A stretch of DNA of 64,000 nt from an uncultured Oscillospiraceae bacterium (GCA_910588495.1 CAJUPU010000014.1:5017-69016), one strand, 5' to 3'; positions 26,901 through 36,386 are shown, counted from the stretch's first letter. The notes: generated by a model not told the origin, from the sequence alone. Program-made: numbers and translations.

Positions 26901-29159
26901 ATGATGATGACTGTACTGGCTCTGACCGCCCCGCCGGAGGGCGCCCCGATGACCCTCCGGGGAGTCTTGGAGGCGGCGGCGGACGGCGTATACTGGTTCT
27001 TCACCAACCTGTCTCCCGCCTTCGCATGGTGCATCCCGGCGCTGGCGGTGTGCATCGGCTTTTTCGTGTACTACTGGCTGTGCCTGCGCCCCCGGCCCCA
27101 CAGCCTGGAGTGGATCGCCATGGCGGAGGAGCGCTCCAAGCGCACCCGCATGACCCTCACCCTGCCCCGCCACCCCATGGAGCGCAGCGACATCCTGCCC
27201 GTGCTGCTGCTGACGGCGGTATACGCCGCCACGGCCTTCTTCCGGCTGGGGAACATGACCGGCCCCCAGAGCGTGGTGAAGCTCCAGCAGGGGGACAGCC
27301 TGGCCTTTTCCTACGAGCAGCCGGTGACGGTGGACAAGATCTCCTTCTTCACCTCCCTGGGCACCGGCTCCTATGAGCTGGAGTGGCTGGACGCGGAGGG
27401 GAACTGGCAGGGGAAGGTGAGGCTGGAGCAGCCCTATAACGCGCTGTTCAAATGGAAGGTGCTGGACCTCCAAAACGGGGTGGACCAGAACGGCGTCGAG
27501 ATCGGCGAGGCCAACAACAACCAGGGCCAGCCCCCGCTGGGGGCGATCACCGCCCAGGTGTTCCGCCTCACCGCCGTCAGCGCCCCCCGGCCGGAGGGGC
27601 TGTGGCTGGCGGAGCTGGCCCTGTGGAACATGGGCGCCCCCCTCCATCCCAGCCTGGCCGACGAGGGGGCCCGGGCCCTGTTCGACGAGGGGGAGGAGTG
27701 GACCGCCAAGTCCACCTATCTGAACTCCTCCTATTTCGACGAGATCTACCACCCCCGCACCGCCCTGGAGCACCTGAACAACGTCTATCCCTACGAGGTG
27801 TCCCACCCGCCCCTGGGCAAGCTGATCTTGTCCGTGGGCATCGCCATCTTCGGCATGGTCCCCTTCGGCTGGCGGTTCATGGGCACCCTGTTCGGGGTGC
27901 TGATGGTGCCGGTGCTGTATATCTTCCTGAAGAACCTGTTCGGCAAGACCTCGGTGGCCCTGTGCGGCGCGGCCCTGTTCACCTTCGACTTCATGCACCT
28001 GGTGCAGACCCGCATCGCCACCATCGACACCTACGGCGTGTTCTTCATCCTGGTGTCCTATTATTTCATGTACCGCTGGCTGGCGGTCCCCGCGGGAAAA
28101 AAGCTGCGCTGGTATATCCTGCCCCTGTTTTTGAGCGGCCTGTTCTGGGGCATCGGCTGCGCCGCCAAGTGGACGGTGGTGTACGCCGGGGCGGGGCTGG
28201 CCCTGCTGTGGCTGCTGGGCATGATCTTCAAGGCCGGGGACTGGCGGGAGGCGGACGACCGGGCCCGGCTCCAGGCCGCCCCGCCGGAGGTGAAGGAGGG
28301 CGTGGCCCAGGCCATGTTCCTGGAGACCGCCCCCCCCTGGGAGCGGCCGAAGCTCCCCTCCTTCACCGTCCACGTGTGGGGGACCGTGGGGCTGTCGGTG
28401 GTGTTCTTCGTGCTCATCCCGGTGTGCGTCTACACCCTGTCCTATTTCCCCTACGCCGTGGCCCGGGGGAACGACCCGGGCTTCCTGGGCCTGGTCCGGC
28501 AGTGCCTCACCTGGCCCTTCCAGCAGCTCCCCCAGCACCTGGCCGCGGCGGGCCAGACTGGGGCGGACGGGGCCAAGCTGGGCTTTTTCGACGCGATCGG
28601 CGGCAGCGCCCACCCGGTGGACATCATGCTGCACAACCAGTATTTCATGTTCACCTACCACCAGGGGGTGCACACCCCCCATCCCTACGCCTCCTACTGG
28701 TATCAGTGGATCTTCGACGGGCGGCCCATCCTGTATTACCGGGACCTGGACGTGCCCGGAGTGAAGAGCCTGTTCGCCTCCTTCAACAACCCCCTGGTGT
28801 CCTGGATGGGGCTGCTGGCCTTTTTCGGCGTGGCCGTGCAGACGGTGCGGCGCAAGTGCGGGCGGGGGCTGTTCATCCTCATCGCCATCCTGTCCCAGTT
28901 CGTCCCCTGGCTGCCCATCGGCCGGATCTTGTTCGCCTACCACTACTTCCCCACGGTCCTCTTCCTGTGCTTTGCCATCGCCTATCTGATGGACGGCATG
29001 ATGGAGCGCAGGCGGCGGGGTTGCCGGCTGGCGGTGTACGGCTTCACCGGCTGCGCCGCTACGCTGTACGCGCTCTTCTACCCGGCGCTCATCGGGCTCT
29101 ACATGCCCACCTGGTACAGCCAGTACCTCCTGCGGTGGTTCCCCAGCTGGCCCTTGTAA
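26901..29159 (+). CDS. Membrane glycosyltransferase, GT39 / protein-mannosyltransferase-like
   Basis: A 752-residue polytopic GT-C enzyme that should use a polyprenyl-phosphate sugar donor outside the membrane. The key acidic motif is FDEIYHPRTA (residues 279-288), with VSHPPLGKLILSVG following, both typical of the GT39/PMT family. About eleven to thirteen hydrophobic helices are visible. Unusually, residues about 120-250, between the first helices and the DE motif, form a hydrophilic beta-rich segment (VDKISFFTSLGTGSYELEWLD, VFRLTAVS) resembling a discoidin-like carbohydrate-binding fold. It may O-mannosylate surface proteins such as the SLH protein, which is inference. GGAGGAT precedes three ATGs in a row; the first is used. 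Confidence 0.85.
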   Translation: MMMTVLALTAPPEGAPMTLRGVLEAAADGVYWFFTNLSPAFAWCIPALAVCIGFFVYYWLCLRPRPHSLEWIAMAEERSKRTRMTLTLPRHPMERSDILPVLLLTAVYAATAFFRLGNMTGPQSVVKLQQGDSLAFSYEQPVTVDKISFFTSLGTGSYELEWLDAEGNWQGKVRLEQPYNALFKWKVLDLQNGVDQNGVEIGEANNNQGQPPLGAITAQVFRLTAVSAPRPEGLWLAELALWNMGAPLHPSLADEGARALFDEGEEWTAKSTYLNSSYFDEIYHPRTALEHLNNVYPYEVSHPPLGKLILSVGIAIFGMVPFGWRFMGTLFGVLMVPVLYIFLKNLFGKTSVALCGAALFTFDFMHLVQTRIATIDTYGVFFILVSYYFMYRWLAVPAGKKLRWYILPLFLSGLFWGIGCAAKWTVVYAGAGLALLWLLGMIFKAGDWREADDRARLQAAPPEVKEGVAQAMFLETAPPWERPKLPSFTVHVWGTVGLSVVFFVLIPVCVYTLSYFPYAVARGNDPGFLGLVRQCLTWPFQQLPQHLAAAGQTGADGAKLGFFDAIGGSAHPVDIMLHNQYFMFTYHQGVHTPHPYASYWYQWIFDGRPILYYRDLDVPGVKSLFASFNNPLVSWMGLLAFFGVAVQTVRRKCGRGLFILIAILSQFVPWLPIGRILFAYHYFPTVLFLCFAIAYLMDGMMERRRRGCRLAVYGFTGCAATLYALFYPALIGLYMPTWYSQYLLRWFPSWPL

Positions 29160-29214
29160 GGGGCCTTCCCCCGGGGACACGCCCATGGGATCTTCAACTG
29201 CGAGGTGATACGAC

Positions 29215-30030
29215 ATGTATCGATGCGACATCCACAGCCACACCCTGATCTCCCACGACAGCCAGGCGCCATTGAGCGGCATGGTCCACGCGGCCCAGGC
29301 GGCGGGGCTTCAAGAGTTCTGCGTCACCGACCACTGCGACCTGCTGGATCTGGACGGCAGGCCCTGGGGGGCCTTCCCCTGGCCCGCCGCCTGGGAACAG
29401 TACCGGGCCGTCCGGGAGGGATCGGGGGACGGGCTCCGGCTGCGCCTGGGCATCGAGCTGGGTTCCGCCCCCCGGGACCCCGCCGCAGCCCGGGAGATCC
29501 TGGCCCAGGGCGGGGAGGAACTGGACTTCGTGCTGGGTTCCCTCCACAACTGGATCGGCCTGGAGGGGGAGATCGACCTGTACTTCTCCGACTACGGCAA
29601 GACGCCGGGGCTGGCCCGAAAGGCGATGGAGTCCACCCTGGAGCACACCTGGACCCTGGTGACCCAGCTGCCCGACTGCTACGACAGCCTGGCCCACATC
29701 GTCTACCCCCTGCGGTACATCCACCGGGACGGGGTGGACATGACCCTGGCGGACTTCGAGGAGCAGGTCCGGGCCATCTTCACCCAGGTGGCGGACACGG
29801 GCCACGCCATCGAGGTCAACACCTGCCGGGGGCGGGACCTGGCCTGCTGGCCCCTTTTGCTATCCTGGTTCAAACAGTGCGGGGGGGAGCTGGTCACCCT
29901 GGGGGCGGACGCCCACTGTCCCGAGGACGTGGCCAAGGGCATCCCCCAGGCCCTGGACATGCTGAAGGCGGCGGGATTCGACTACGTGACCACCTATGAG
30001 CGCCGCAGGCCGGTGCTCCACAAACTTTGA
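29215..30030 (+). CDS. PHP-family phosphatase, histidinol-phosphatase-like
   Basis: A 271-residue PHP-domain phosphoesterase. Metal ligands are seen in DIHSHT (His7, His9), VTDHCD (Asp39-His40), the LGIELG glutamate, LGSLHNW and GADAHCPED. The size and the order of motifs match HisJ/HisK-type histidinol-phosphate phosphatases, but no histidine genes are nearby, so another phosphomonoester is possible. CGAGGTGATACGAC lies before the ATG. Eighteen bases separate it from rpiB, so they form an operon. Confidence 0.82.
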   Translation: MYRCDIHSHTLISHDSQAPLSGMVHAAQAAGLQEFCVTDHCDLLDLDGRPWGAFPWPAAWEQYRAVREGSGDGLRLRLGIELGSAPRDPAAAREILAQGGEELDFVLGSLHNWIGLEGEIDLYFSDYGKTPGLARKAMESTLEHTWTLVTQLPDCYDSLAHIVYPLRYIHRDGVDMTLADFEEQVRAIFTQVADTGHAIEVNTCRGRDLACWPLLLSWFKQCGGELVTLGADAHCPEDVAKGIPQALDMLKAAGFDYVTTYERRRPVLHKL

Positions 30031-30048
30031 AAGAGAGGATCTGATGAG

Positions 30049-30489
30049 ATGAAGATCTCCATCGCCTGCGACCACGGCGCGTTCCAGCTGAAGGAGCGCC
30101 TCAAGACCTATCTCACCGGCCAGGGCCACCAGGTCGTGGACTGCGGCGCCGATAGCGCCCAGAGCTGCGACTACCCCGACTTTGCCGCCCCTGCCGCCCG
30201 CCTGGTGGCGGAGGGGAGCTGTGAGCGGGGGGTGGTGCTGTGCACCACCGGCATCGGCATGTCCATCGCGGCCAACAAGGTGAAGGGGATCCGGTGCGCT
30301 TTGTGCCACGAGCCCCTGTCCGCCGAGATGACCCGCCGCCACAACGACGCCAACATGCTGGCCATGGGGGCGGGGGTCACCGGAGGCAACCTGGCGGAGC
30401 GGATCCTGGACGTGTTTTTGTCCACAGACTTCGAGGGGGGCCGCCACCAGCGCCGGGTGGACAAGCTCGCCGCCATGGAGCGGGAATGA
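30049..30489 (+). CDS. rpiB: Ribose-5-phosphate isomerase B
   Basis: A 146-residue RpiB/LacAB-fold isomerase interconverting ribulose-5-phosphate and ribose-5-phosphate. IACDHGAFQLKE starts the protein, the catalytic Cys65 is in VVLCTTGIGMSIAANK, and the ring-opening histidine segment RRHNDANMLAMG is present. GGAGAG-like GAGAGGATCTGATGAG lies before the ATG. The gene ends four bases before repeat copy B. Confidence 0.95.
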   Translation: MKISIACDHGAFQLKERLKTYLTGQGHQVVDCGADSAQSCDYPDFAAPAARLVAEGSCERGVVLCTTGIGMSIAANKVKGIRCALCHEPLSAEMTRRHNDANMLAMGAGVTGGNLAERILDVFLSTDFEGGRHQRRVDKLAAMERE

Positions 30490-30492
30490 AAT

Positions 30493-30658
30493 AAGAACTT
30501 GTATTCACAGCCGAAATCGCCGGATGGCTGAGGGATCTTCCCGTCAGGCAAGGCGAATTTTCGCAGGAATAATGGTGTTTATTTCAAGAAAATTCAACGA
30601 AGCATGATGGGAAAAGACCCGGCGAGACGGTGAATCGAGGTTGTGAATACAGGTTCTA
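30493..30658 (+). repeat. Dispersed hairpin repeat, family 1, copy B
   Basis: About 166 bp with terminal inverted repeats (AAGAACTTGTATTCACA, and TGTGAATACAGGTTCT at the end, one mismatch). The inner stem GAATTTTC / GAAAATTC is perfect but differs in sequence from copy A, and it surrounds the same loop GCAGGAATAATGGTG. It directly follows rpiB and adjoins a GC hairpin. Confidence 0.85.
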
Positions 30659-30659
30659 A

Positions 30660-30684
30660 GGGGCGTCTCCCTGGGAGACGCCCC
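30660..30684. terminator. GC-rich hairpin between convergent genes, possible terminator
   Basis: Perfect 12-bp arms GGGGCGTCTCCC / GGGAGACGCCCC. The plus-strand tail is only TTGCCTATT, so termination may be weak; position between rpiB and rnmV fits. Confidence 0.55.
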
Positions 30685-30694
30685 TTGCCTATTC

Positions 30695-31294
30695 CTATCC
30701 TCCGCCCAGCAGCCCGTCCAGCTCCTGGGGGGTATACAGCGCGTTGAGCGCCGCCAGCAGGGCCTTGGCGCCCATGTGCTGGGGCAGGTCCAGCCGCTCC
30801 AGCAGCGCCCCCCGCCGCGCCGCCGCGTCCGGCGCCCCCGACAGCCCCAGGGCGAACAGGTCCGCCATGGTCAGCCCCCCCGCCGGGCGGGCCGGGGCGT
30901 CCTCCCCCAGTACGGTGGCCCCCGCCCGGAGCAGGGCGGCGCGCAGCACCGGTCTGGGCATCCCCTCCACCCCCAGCTTGCCCTCCTTGCCGGGGGCTTT
31001 TTTGCGCCGCTCCTTGCCGTACACGTCGGGGATGTAGGCGTGCTTGAGCTGGTCCTTGGGGATGGCCCCTTTGAGGTGGTTGCGGATGACGAACCCCGCC
31101 CCGTCGGAGTCGGTGAGGACGATCAGCCCCCGTACCGCCGCCAGCCTGCGCAGAAAGGCCAGCCGCTCGGCATCCTTGAACACGCCGAAACCCGCGGTCT
31201 CCAAAATGAGGGTGTCCACCACCCCGGCCAGGGCGGCCTTGTCGTACCGGCCCTCCACCACGATGGCCTCCCGGATCCGCAAAGGGGCGCTCAT
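30695..31294 (-). CDS. rnmV: Ribonuclease M5 (Toprim, DUF4093)
   Basis: A 199-residue Toprim nuclease that matures the 5S rRNA precursor in Firmicutes. The Toprim core shows IREAIVVEGRYDKAALAG with the catalytic Glu and VRGLIVLTDSDGAGFVIRN with the DxD. The C-terminal half (VEGMPRPVLRAALLRAG, GLTMADLFALGLSG) is the RNase M5 accessory domain. The ATG overlaps the holA stop by four bases, so it is the last gene of comEC-holA-rnmV. Confidence 0.9.
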   Translation of the reverse strand: MSAPLRIREAIVVEGRYDKAALAGVVDTLILETAGFGVFKDAERLAFLRRLAAVRGLIVLTDSDGAGFVIRNHLKGAIPKDQLKHAYIPDVYGKERRKKAPGKEGKLGVEGMPRPVLRAALLRAGATVLGEDAPARPAGGLTMADLFALGLSGAPDAAARRGALLERLDLPQHMGAKALLAALNALYTPQELDGLLGGG

Positions 31295-32358
31295 ACCGCG
31301 GCCCTCCGGCCGGAGGCCAGCTCCACCAGCAGGGCGGTGAGCACCTCGCCGTCCTGGCCCCGGGGGGCGGATTTCACGGCGGCGTCCGCCTCGGCGCACC
31401 GGCGCACGGCGTACCGGCACCAGGCGGGGGAGAACCGCCGGGCGGCGTCCAGCAGCCGCTGGGCCTGCTGCTCCATATAGCCCCCCCGCATCCCCCACAG
31501 CTCCATATACTCCCCCTTGGTCCGGCCCGCGTCCAGATACAGCCGGGCGGTGTAGAGCTGGCGGAAATACTTGCCCATGACGGACAGGATCATCACCGGG
31601 GACTCCCGCGCGTGGAGCAGGTCGGCCAGCACCGAGGCCGCCCGGTCGAAGTCCTTGCCCGCCAGGGCGTCGGTCATCTTGAAGGCCACCGCGTCCACCT
31701 TGGGCACCGCCAGGGCGTCGATGTCCTCCCGGGTCACCCTGTCGTGGGGGCAGTAGGCGGCGATCTTGCCGATCTCGGAGGACAGGTCGTGCATCAGATC
31801 CCCGCACAAAAACACCAGATAGCCCGCGTCCCGGGTGTCGATGGACTTGCCCGCCTTTTTGAACTGGCGGCAGATCCAGTCGGTGAGCTGCTCCCCGTCC
31901 TGGCGCTGGAAGTCTACCACCCCCCCCAGCTTTTTCAGCAGGGCGAGCAGCTTGGACCGGCCGTCCAGCCTGGGGGAGAGCAGGTCGTACACGAACACCA
32001 GGGTGCAGTACTCCGGCAGGGCGCCCAGCAGCTCCATCAGCCGGTCCCGGCCCTTTTCCCCCTGGGCGAAGAGGTCGAAATCGGTGACGGTGACCAGGGT
32101 GCGCCGGCTCATCATGGGCAGGCAGTCCACCGCCTGCTCGATCCAGTCCAGGGAGCACTCCTTCCCCCGGGCGGCGTGGAGGTTGAAGTCCTCCAGCCCG
32201 TCGGGCAGGATCAGCGCCTTCAGCTTGTCCAGGTAGTAGTCCCGCAAAAACGCCTCCTCCCCATAGAACAGGTAGACCGGCTTGGGCGTGCCCGCCTTCA
32301 GGTCCCCCTTCAGCTCCCGCATGGCGGAGTTGTCCGCTTTTTTCCGTTTGGGCGGCAT
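31291..32358 (-). CDS. holA: DNA polymerase III subunit delta
   Basis: A 355-residue clamp-loader subunit that opens the beta clamp. The N-terminal VYLFYGEEAFLRDYYLDKL is diagnostic, followed by RRTLVTVTDFDLF and a typical delta C-terminal domain (SPVMILSVMGKYFRQLYTAR). It has no P-loop, as expected for delta. GGAAAGGGGG precedes the ATG. Adjacent to comEC, a common arrangement. Confidence 0.92.
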   Translation of the reverse strand: MPPKRKKADNSAMRELKGDLKAGTPKPVYLFYGEEAFLRDYYLDKLKALILPDGLEDFNLHAARGKECSLDWIEQAVDCLPMMSRRTLVTVTDFDLFAQGEKGRDRLMELLGALPEYCTLVFVYDLLSPRLDGRSKLLALLKKLGGVVDFQRQDGEQLTDWICRQFKKAGKSIDTRDAGYLVFLCGDLMHDLSSEIGKIAAYCPHDRVTREDIDALAVPKVDAVAFKMTDALAGKDFDRAASVLADLLHARESPVMILSVMGKYFRQLYTARLYLDAGRTKGEYMELWGMRGGYMEQQAQRLLDAARRFSPAWCRYAVRRCAEADAAVKSAPRGQDGEVLTALLVELASGRRAAV

Positions 32359-32376
32359 GACCGCGCCCCCTTTCCT

Positions 32377-34743
32377 CTAGTGTATCCCCACGGCCCCGTC
32401 CCGGACGAAGAGGACGATCGTCCCCTCCAGGTCGGTGCGGCGGACCTGGGTCCCCAGGGCGGCGAAGCGCTCCAGGGTCTCCGGCGCGGGGTGGCCGTAG
32501 GAGTTGCCCGCCCCGGCGGAGATCAGGGCGATCTCGGGGGCGGCGGCGTCCAGCAGCTCCTGGCAGCTGGAGCTCTTGGAGCCGTGGTGGCCCGCCACCA
32601 GCACCTCGATGTCGGGGATGGGGCAGTATTTCACCAGCATCTTCTCCACGAAGGCGTCGGCGTCGCCGGTGATCAGCACATCGAAGTCCCCGTGGGAGCA
32701 CAGAGCGAACAGCCCGGACTCGTTGGAGGCGCCGCTTCCCAGGGGCGGGAACAGGGCCAGCGACCCCTCGCCCAGCTCCACCACCTGGGGCTGCTCCACC
32801 GGAAGGACCTGCGCGCCCTCCCGCGCGGCCAGGGCCAGCAGGCGGGCCAGGCCCTCCGGATCGGCGCTCCCCGCCGGGACGGCCACCTTGTCCACCTCCA
32901 TCCGGTAGAAGAGCTGTTCCACTCCGTTGCAGTGGTCGGCGTCGAAGTGGGTGAGCACCAGCACATCCAGCCGGGTGCGGCCCATGGCGGCGAAGTAGTC
33001 GGCGGCGGTGTCCCCGGCGCTGCGGGAGCCGTCCCCGCCGCAGTCCACCAAAGCCGCCCGGCCCCCGGACAGCAGGGCGGTGGACGAGCCCTGCCCCACG
33101 TCCAGGGCGGCCACGGTGAGGTCGGCCCGCTCCACCTCCAGCCGCCCCAGGCCGATGGCGGCGCACAGCAGCAGGGCCAGCGCCCCCACGGCCGTCAGCG
33201 GCCTCCGGGGCCGCTCCCGTCCCCAAAACGCCGCCGGCAGGACCAGATACGCCCCCGCCAGCCAGATCAGGCAGTACGGGCTGTGAGCGCTGAGGGAGGC
33301 GAAGGGGAACCGGCCCAGGAGCAGGGCGGTCCACCGGGCGTAGTGGCCCAGCAGCCCCGCGGCGCTCCCCAGCACCGCGGCCAGGCCGGGGAGAAACACC
33401 GCCAGCGTCCCCAAAGCCAGGGCGCACATCATCAGCAGGGACAGGGCCCACAGGGCCAGCGCGTTGGACAGGGGCGACAGGATCGAGATCTGGCCGAAGT
33501 ACAGCGCGATGAGGGGAACGGTGAACAGCATGGCTCCCAGGGAGGCGGACACGCCGGTGAGCACCGTCCGGCCTGCCCTCCACAGCGGGAAGAGGATTTT
33601 GTTCTCCTTGGGCGGGCGCTTTTTCTTCAGGGGGCGGTACATCCGCTGGAACAGGGGCTCGGAGATCAGGAGGATGCCCGCCACCGAGGCGAAGGACAGC
33701 TGCAGCCCCACGCTGGCGGCGGCGAAGGGGTTCTGGACCAGCAGGATCAGCAAAGCCGCGGCCAGGGCGGAGGGGCCGTCCCCCTCCCGCCGGGCCAGGG
33801 GCGCGGCCAGCAGGGCGGTCTGCATGATGACCGCCCGGAAGGCCGACGGGGAGCCCCCGGCCATGAGGGCGTAGAACACCAGCAGGGGCGCCAGGGCCAG
33901 GGCGGTCCTGCGCCGCCGCCCGCACAGCGCCAGCGCCATCTGGACCAGAAAGCTGATGTGGAGGCCGGACACCACCGCCGCGTGCATTAGCCCCGCCCGG
34001 TCGAAGGCGGAGCGCAGCATGCCGTCCAGCCCCCGCTTGTCCCCCAGGGTGACGGCGGCGGCGATGGGGGCGGCGGTATCGTCAAAGGCGGCGTATATGC
34101 CCTTTTTCAGGGCGTGGGCGCACAGGGCGGGCCAGTGGCGGGCCGGGACCCGGGGCGCCGCCGCGATCTCCACATCATCCCCGCAGTAGGCCAGCAGATA
34201 CACCCCTTTGGCGGTGTAATAGGTGGTCTCATCCCCGTGGGCGCGCCGGGAGCTCTTCACCCGGGCCGTGCCGGTGAGCCTGTCGCCGGGCTTCAGCGTC
34301 CCCCACTCCTCCGGGCCGTAGGCCAGAACGTCCGGGGCGAAAAAGCCGCCGTCCAGGCCCAGGGTGACGGACCACCCGCCGATGGAGGTGGGCACCGGGT
34401 AGGAGGACACCTGGCCGGAGATGGACACCTCCTCCCCCACCAGGCCCTCCGCCGGGGCCCGGAACAGGGCAGAGTACACACCGGCCCAGCTGAAGGCCGC
34501 CACCCCGCCCAGGCAGAATGCCAATGCCCGCCGGGAGAGCTGATACAGCCTGTACCGGGGCCGCGGGCCCCTGCCCGCGGGGCGGCGCAGGAGGACCGCC
34601 TCCCCGCTCCCCCGAGGCCGGGTGGACAGCCACCCGCCCAGGGCCGGCAGCAGCGGCCCCAGCAGGTACACGGGGCTCAGATCATAGCACGCCCACAGGC
34701 AGGCGGCGGCGAAGCCCGCCGCAAACCAGGCCAGTTTCCGCAT
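32377..34743 (-). CDS. comEC: ComEC/Rec2 competence DNA-uptake channel
   Basis: A 788-residue membrane protein that passes single-stranded DNA across the membrane. Three parts are visible: N-terminal helices with an OB-like extracellular domain (about residues 95-200), the competence domain with about eight helices (ALITLGDKR-like AAVTLGDKRG, VVSGLHISFLVQMALAL, GGSPSAFRAVIM), and a C-terminal metallo-beta-lactamase domain (LDVGQGSSTAL, LTHFDADHCNG, GHHGSKSSS). All conserved motifs are present, so it may be functional. GGAGGGGGGCGGAC precedes the ATG at 34743. Confidence 0.93.
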   Translation of the reverse strand: MRKLAWFAAGFAAACLWACYDLSPVYLLGPLLPALGGWLSTRPRGSGEAVLLRRPAGRGPRPRYRLYQLSRRALAFCLGGVAAFSWAGVYSALFRAPAEGLVGEEVSISGQVSSYPVPTSIGGWSVTLGLDGGFFAPDVLAYGPEEWGTLKPGDRLTGTARVKSSRRAHGDETTYYTAKGVYLLAYCGDDVEIAAAPRVPARHWPALCAHALKKGIYAAFDDTAAPIAAAVTLGDKRGLDGMLRSAFDRAGLMHAAVVSGLHISFLVQMALALCGRRRRTALALAPLLVFYALMAGGSPSAFRAVIMQTALLAAPLARREGDGPSALAAALLILLVQNPFAAASVGLQLSFASVAGILLISEPLFQRMYRPLKKKRPPKENKILFPLWRAGRTVLTGVSASLGAMLFTVPLIALYFGQISILSPLSNALALWALSLLMMCALALGTLAVFLPGLAAVLGSAAGLLGHYARWTALLLGRFPFASLSAHSPYCLIWLAGAYLVLPAAFWGRERPRRPLTAVGALALLLCAAIGLGRLEVERADLTVAALDVGQGSSTALLSGGRAALVDCGGDGSRSAGDTAADYFAAMGRTRLDVLVLTHFDADHCNGVEQLFYRMEVDKVAVPAGSADPEGLARLLALAAREGAQVLPVEQPQVVELGEGSLALFPPLGSGASNESGLFALCSHGDFDVLITGDADAFVEKMLVKYCPIPDIEVLVAGHHGSKSSSCQELLDAAAPEIALISAGAGNSYGHPAPETLERFAALGTQVRRTDLEGTIVLFVRDGAVGIH

Positions 34744-34830
34744 GTCCGCCGCCCCCCTCCAAACGCTCCCCCCTATTGTATCCGCAACGGGGGGACAAGT
34801 CAACGCGGCGGGGGAAATTTGTGCCGAGCC

Positions 34831-34859
34831 TTGCCAAAACCGCCCCGGTCTGGTATGCT
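34831..34859 (+). promoter_or_regulatory. Promoter of the HAD phosphatase
   Basis: TTGCCA (34831-34836), 17 bp, TATGCT (34854-34859), about 27 bases before the start. Confidence 0.65.
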
Positions 34860-34885
34860 GGGAGGCACTGTGAGGAGTGGATCTC

Positions 34886-35515
34886 ATGTACATATTTGAT
34901 TTGGACGGCACCATCACCGACACCAACGGCCTGTGGGCCGAGGTGGACCGGGAATTCCTGTCCCGCCGGGGGCTGGCCAATACCCCGGAATACGAGCGGG
35001 TGGTGTCCCGCTCCATCTACCCCATCGCGGCCCGGTTCACCAAGGACTACTACCATCTGCCCGAATCCCCGGAGGAGATCATGGCGGAGTGGGACGCGCT
35101 GGCGGACCGCCACTACCGGGAGCTGGCCCCCCTGAAGCCGGGGGCGGAGGGATTCCTGCGCCAATGCGCCGCCCAGAAGATCCCCCTGGCCCTGTTCACC
35201 GCCTGCCGCCCCGCCCTGTGCCGGGCGGCGCTGGAACGCTTTCGCCTGCTGGAGCTGTTCGGCCAGATCGTGTACGCCGAGGAGATCGGCCTGGAGAAGC
35301 GGGACCCCCGGTGCTTCGTCCGGCTCACCGAGCTCTTGGGCGCGCCGATGGAGGCGTGCACCCTGTTCGACGACAGCCCGGACAACTGCGCCACCGCCCA
35401 GCGGGCGGGCATGACCGCCGTGGGGGTGTACGACGCCTACTACGCCCCCCGGCAGGAGGAACTGAAGGCGGTGTGCGCCCAGTACATCCGCTCGTTTGAA
35501 GAATTGCTCCCGTGA
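34886..35515 (+). CDS. HAD-superfamily phosphatase (PGP-like)
   Basis: A 209-residue HAD hydrolase. Motif I is FDLDGTITDTN at the very N terminus, motif II lies in LALFTACRP, motif III Lys in GLEKRDPRCF, and motif IV is CTLFDDSPDNCATAQRAG. The helical cap between motifs I and II places it with phosphoglycolate phosphatase/beta-phosphoglucomutase relatives; the substrate is unknown. The ATG at 34886 is seven bases after GAGGAG. Confidence 0.87.
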   Translation: MYIFDLDGTITDTNGLWAEVDREFLSRRGLANTPEYERVVSRSIYPIAARFTKDYYHLPESPEEIMAEWDALADRHYRELAPLKPGAEGFLRQCAAQKIPLALFTACRPALCRAALERFRLLELFGQIVYAEEIGLEKRDPRCFVRLTELLGAPMEACTLFDDSPDNCATAQRAGMTAVGVYDAYYAPRQEELKAVCAQYIRSFEELLP

Positions 35516-35571
35516 CAGATCGGCAAAAACCTCCCCGCCCGCATAGGATGTGGGGCAAAGGAGGTGTGAAC

Positions 35572-36312
35572 ATGGAAGATATGATCCCATGCTCGCTGAA
35601 GGACCAGGAGGTATTCCAGCGGGTGTGGCAGCGGGTGATGGCCGGGCGCGGGGAGGCCAGCAGCCCCATCCGGCCCGGCCCCGCCGACGGGGGGGACGTG
35701 TCCTGCGCGTGCCTCAAGGCCCTGGTTCGTCAGGAGCAGGACGGGCTGCCCCCGGTCTGCCTGCCCCAGGAGGAGGAGCCCCAGCCTCCGGCGGCGGAGC
35801 GCCCCCCGGTGGAGGAGGCCCCCGTGCCCCCCGCCGGCGGCCTGCCCCCCCAGGAGGGCAGCGGCTGGGGCGGCGACCTGCCCTCCGGGTGGGAGGAGCC
35901 CCAGGGCGGCGACGACCGCACCGTCCGGCTGCGGAGCCACGTGATGGACGCCCTGGAGGGGTGGCAGTTCTACCGCCATCTGGCCCGCCGGGCCAGGGGC
36001 ACCGACGCCCGGGCGCTGAACGCCCTGGCCGGGGAACTGCACAAGCACGCCCGGAAGCTGTCGGCGGCCTACTTTTTGCTCACCGGGCTGCGCTATTGGC
36101 CCACGGAGGTGCTGGGGGCCCCGGCCATCCCGTCCTACTGGGGGGCGCTGCGCGCCCGCCACCAGGCGGAGCAGCGCCAGGAGACCGCCTTCCGCCTGGC
36201 CGCGGACGACTGGGAGGACCAGGAGATGCTGGCGCTGTACGGGGAGCTGGCCGACGCCTGCCAGCAGCGCTGCCGGAGGCTGCGGGCCCTGCTGGAGCAG
36301 GGCGTGGGCTGA
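35572..36312 (+). CDS. Ferritin-like helical protein with Pro/Glu-rich leader
   Basis: A 246-residue protein of unknown function. Residues about 45-125 are low-complexity Pro/Glu/Gly. The C-terminal half is helical and contains EGWQFYRHLARRARGTDARA, ELHKHARKLSAAYFLLTG and HQAEQRQETAFRLAADDWED, with Glu, His and Asp at ferritin/rubrerythrin-like spacing, suggesting a diiron or degenerate four-helix bundle (inference). AAAGGAGGTGTGAAC precedes the ATG, deciding the start over an ATG 20 codons earlier. Confidence 0.65.
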   Translation: MEDMIPCSLKDQEVFQRVWQRVMAGRGEASSPIRPGPADGGDVSCACLKALVRQEQDGLPPVCLPQEEEPQPPAAERPPVEEAPVPPAGGLPPQEGSGWGGDLPSGWEEPQGGDDRTVRLRSHVMDALEGWQFYRHLARRARGTDARALNALAGELHKHARKLSAAYFLLTGLRYWPTEVLGAPAIPSYWGALRARHQAEQRQETAFRLAADDWEDQEMLALYGELADACQQRCRRLRALLEQGVG

Positions 36313-36351
36313 GACGCTACTTATGAGCTGTACTTTTTCCCGGCATTCTGA

Positions 36352-36386
36352 TATAATGGGGCTGTCCGCTTTGGCGGACGGCCCCA
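36352..36386 (+). promoter_or_regulatory. Promoter -10 and start-point hairpin of pcrA
   Basis: TATAAT at 36352-36357, with only a weak -35 (TGTACT) upstream. A hairpin GGGGCTGTCCGC / GCGGACGGCCCC (36358-36385) overlaps the expected start point, so the transcript would begin in a stable stem. Confidence 0.55.
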
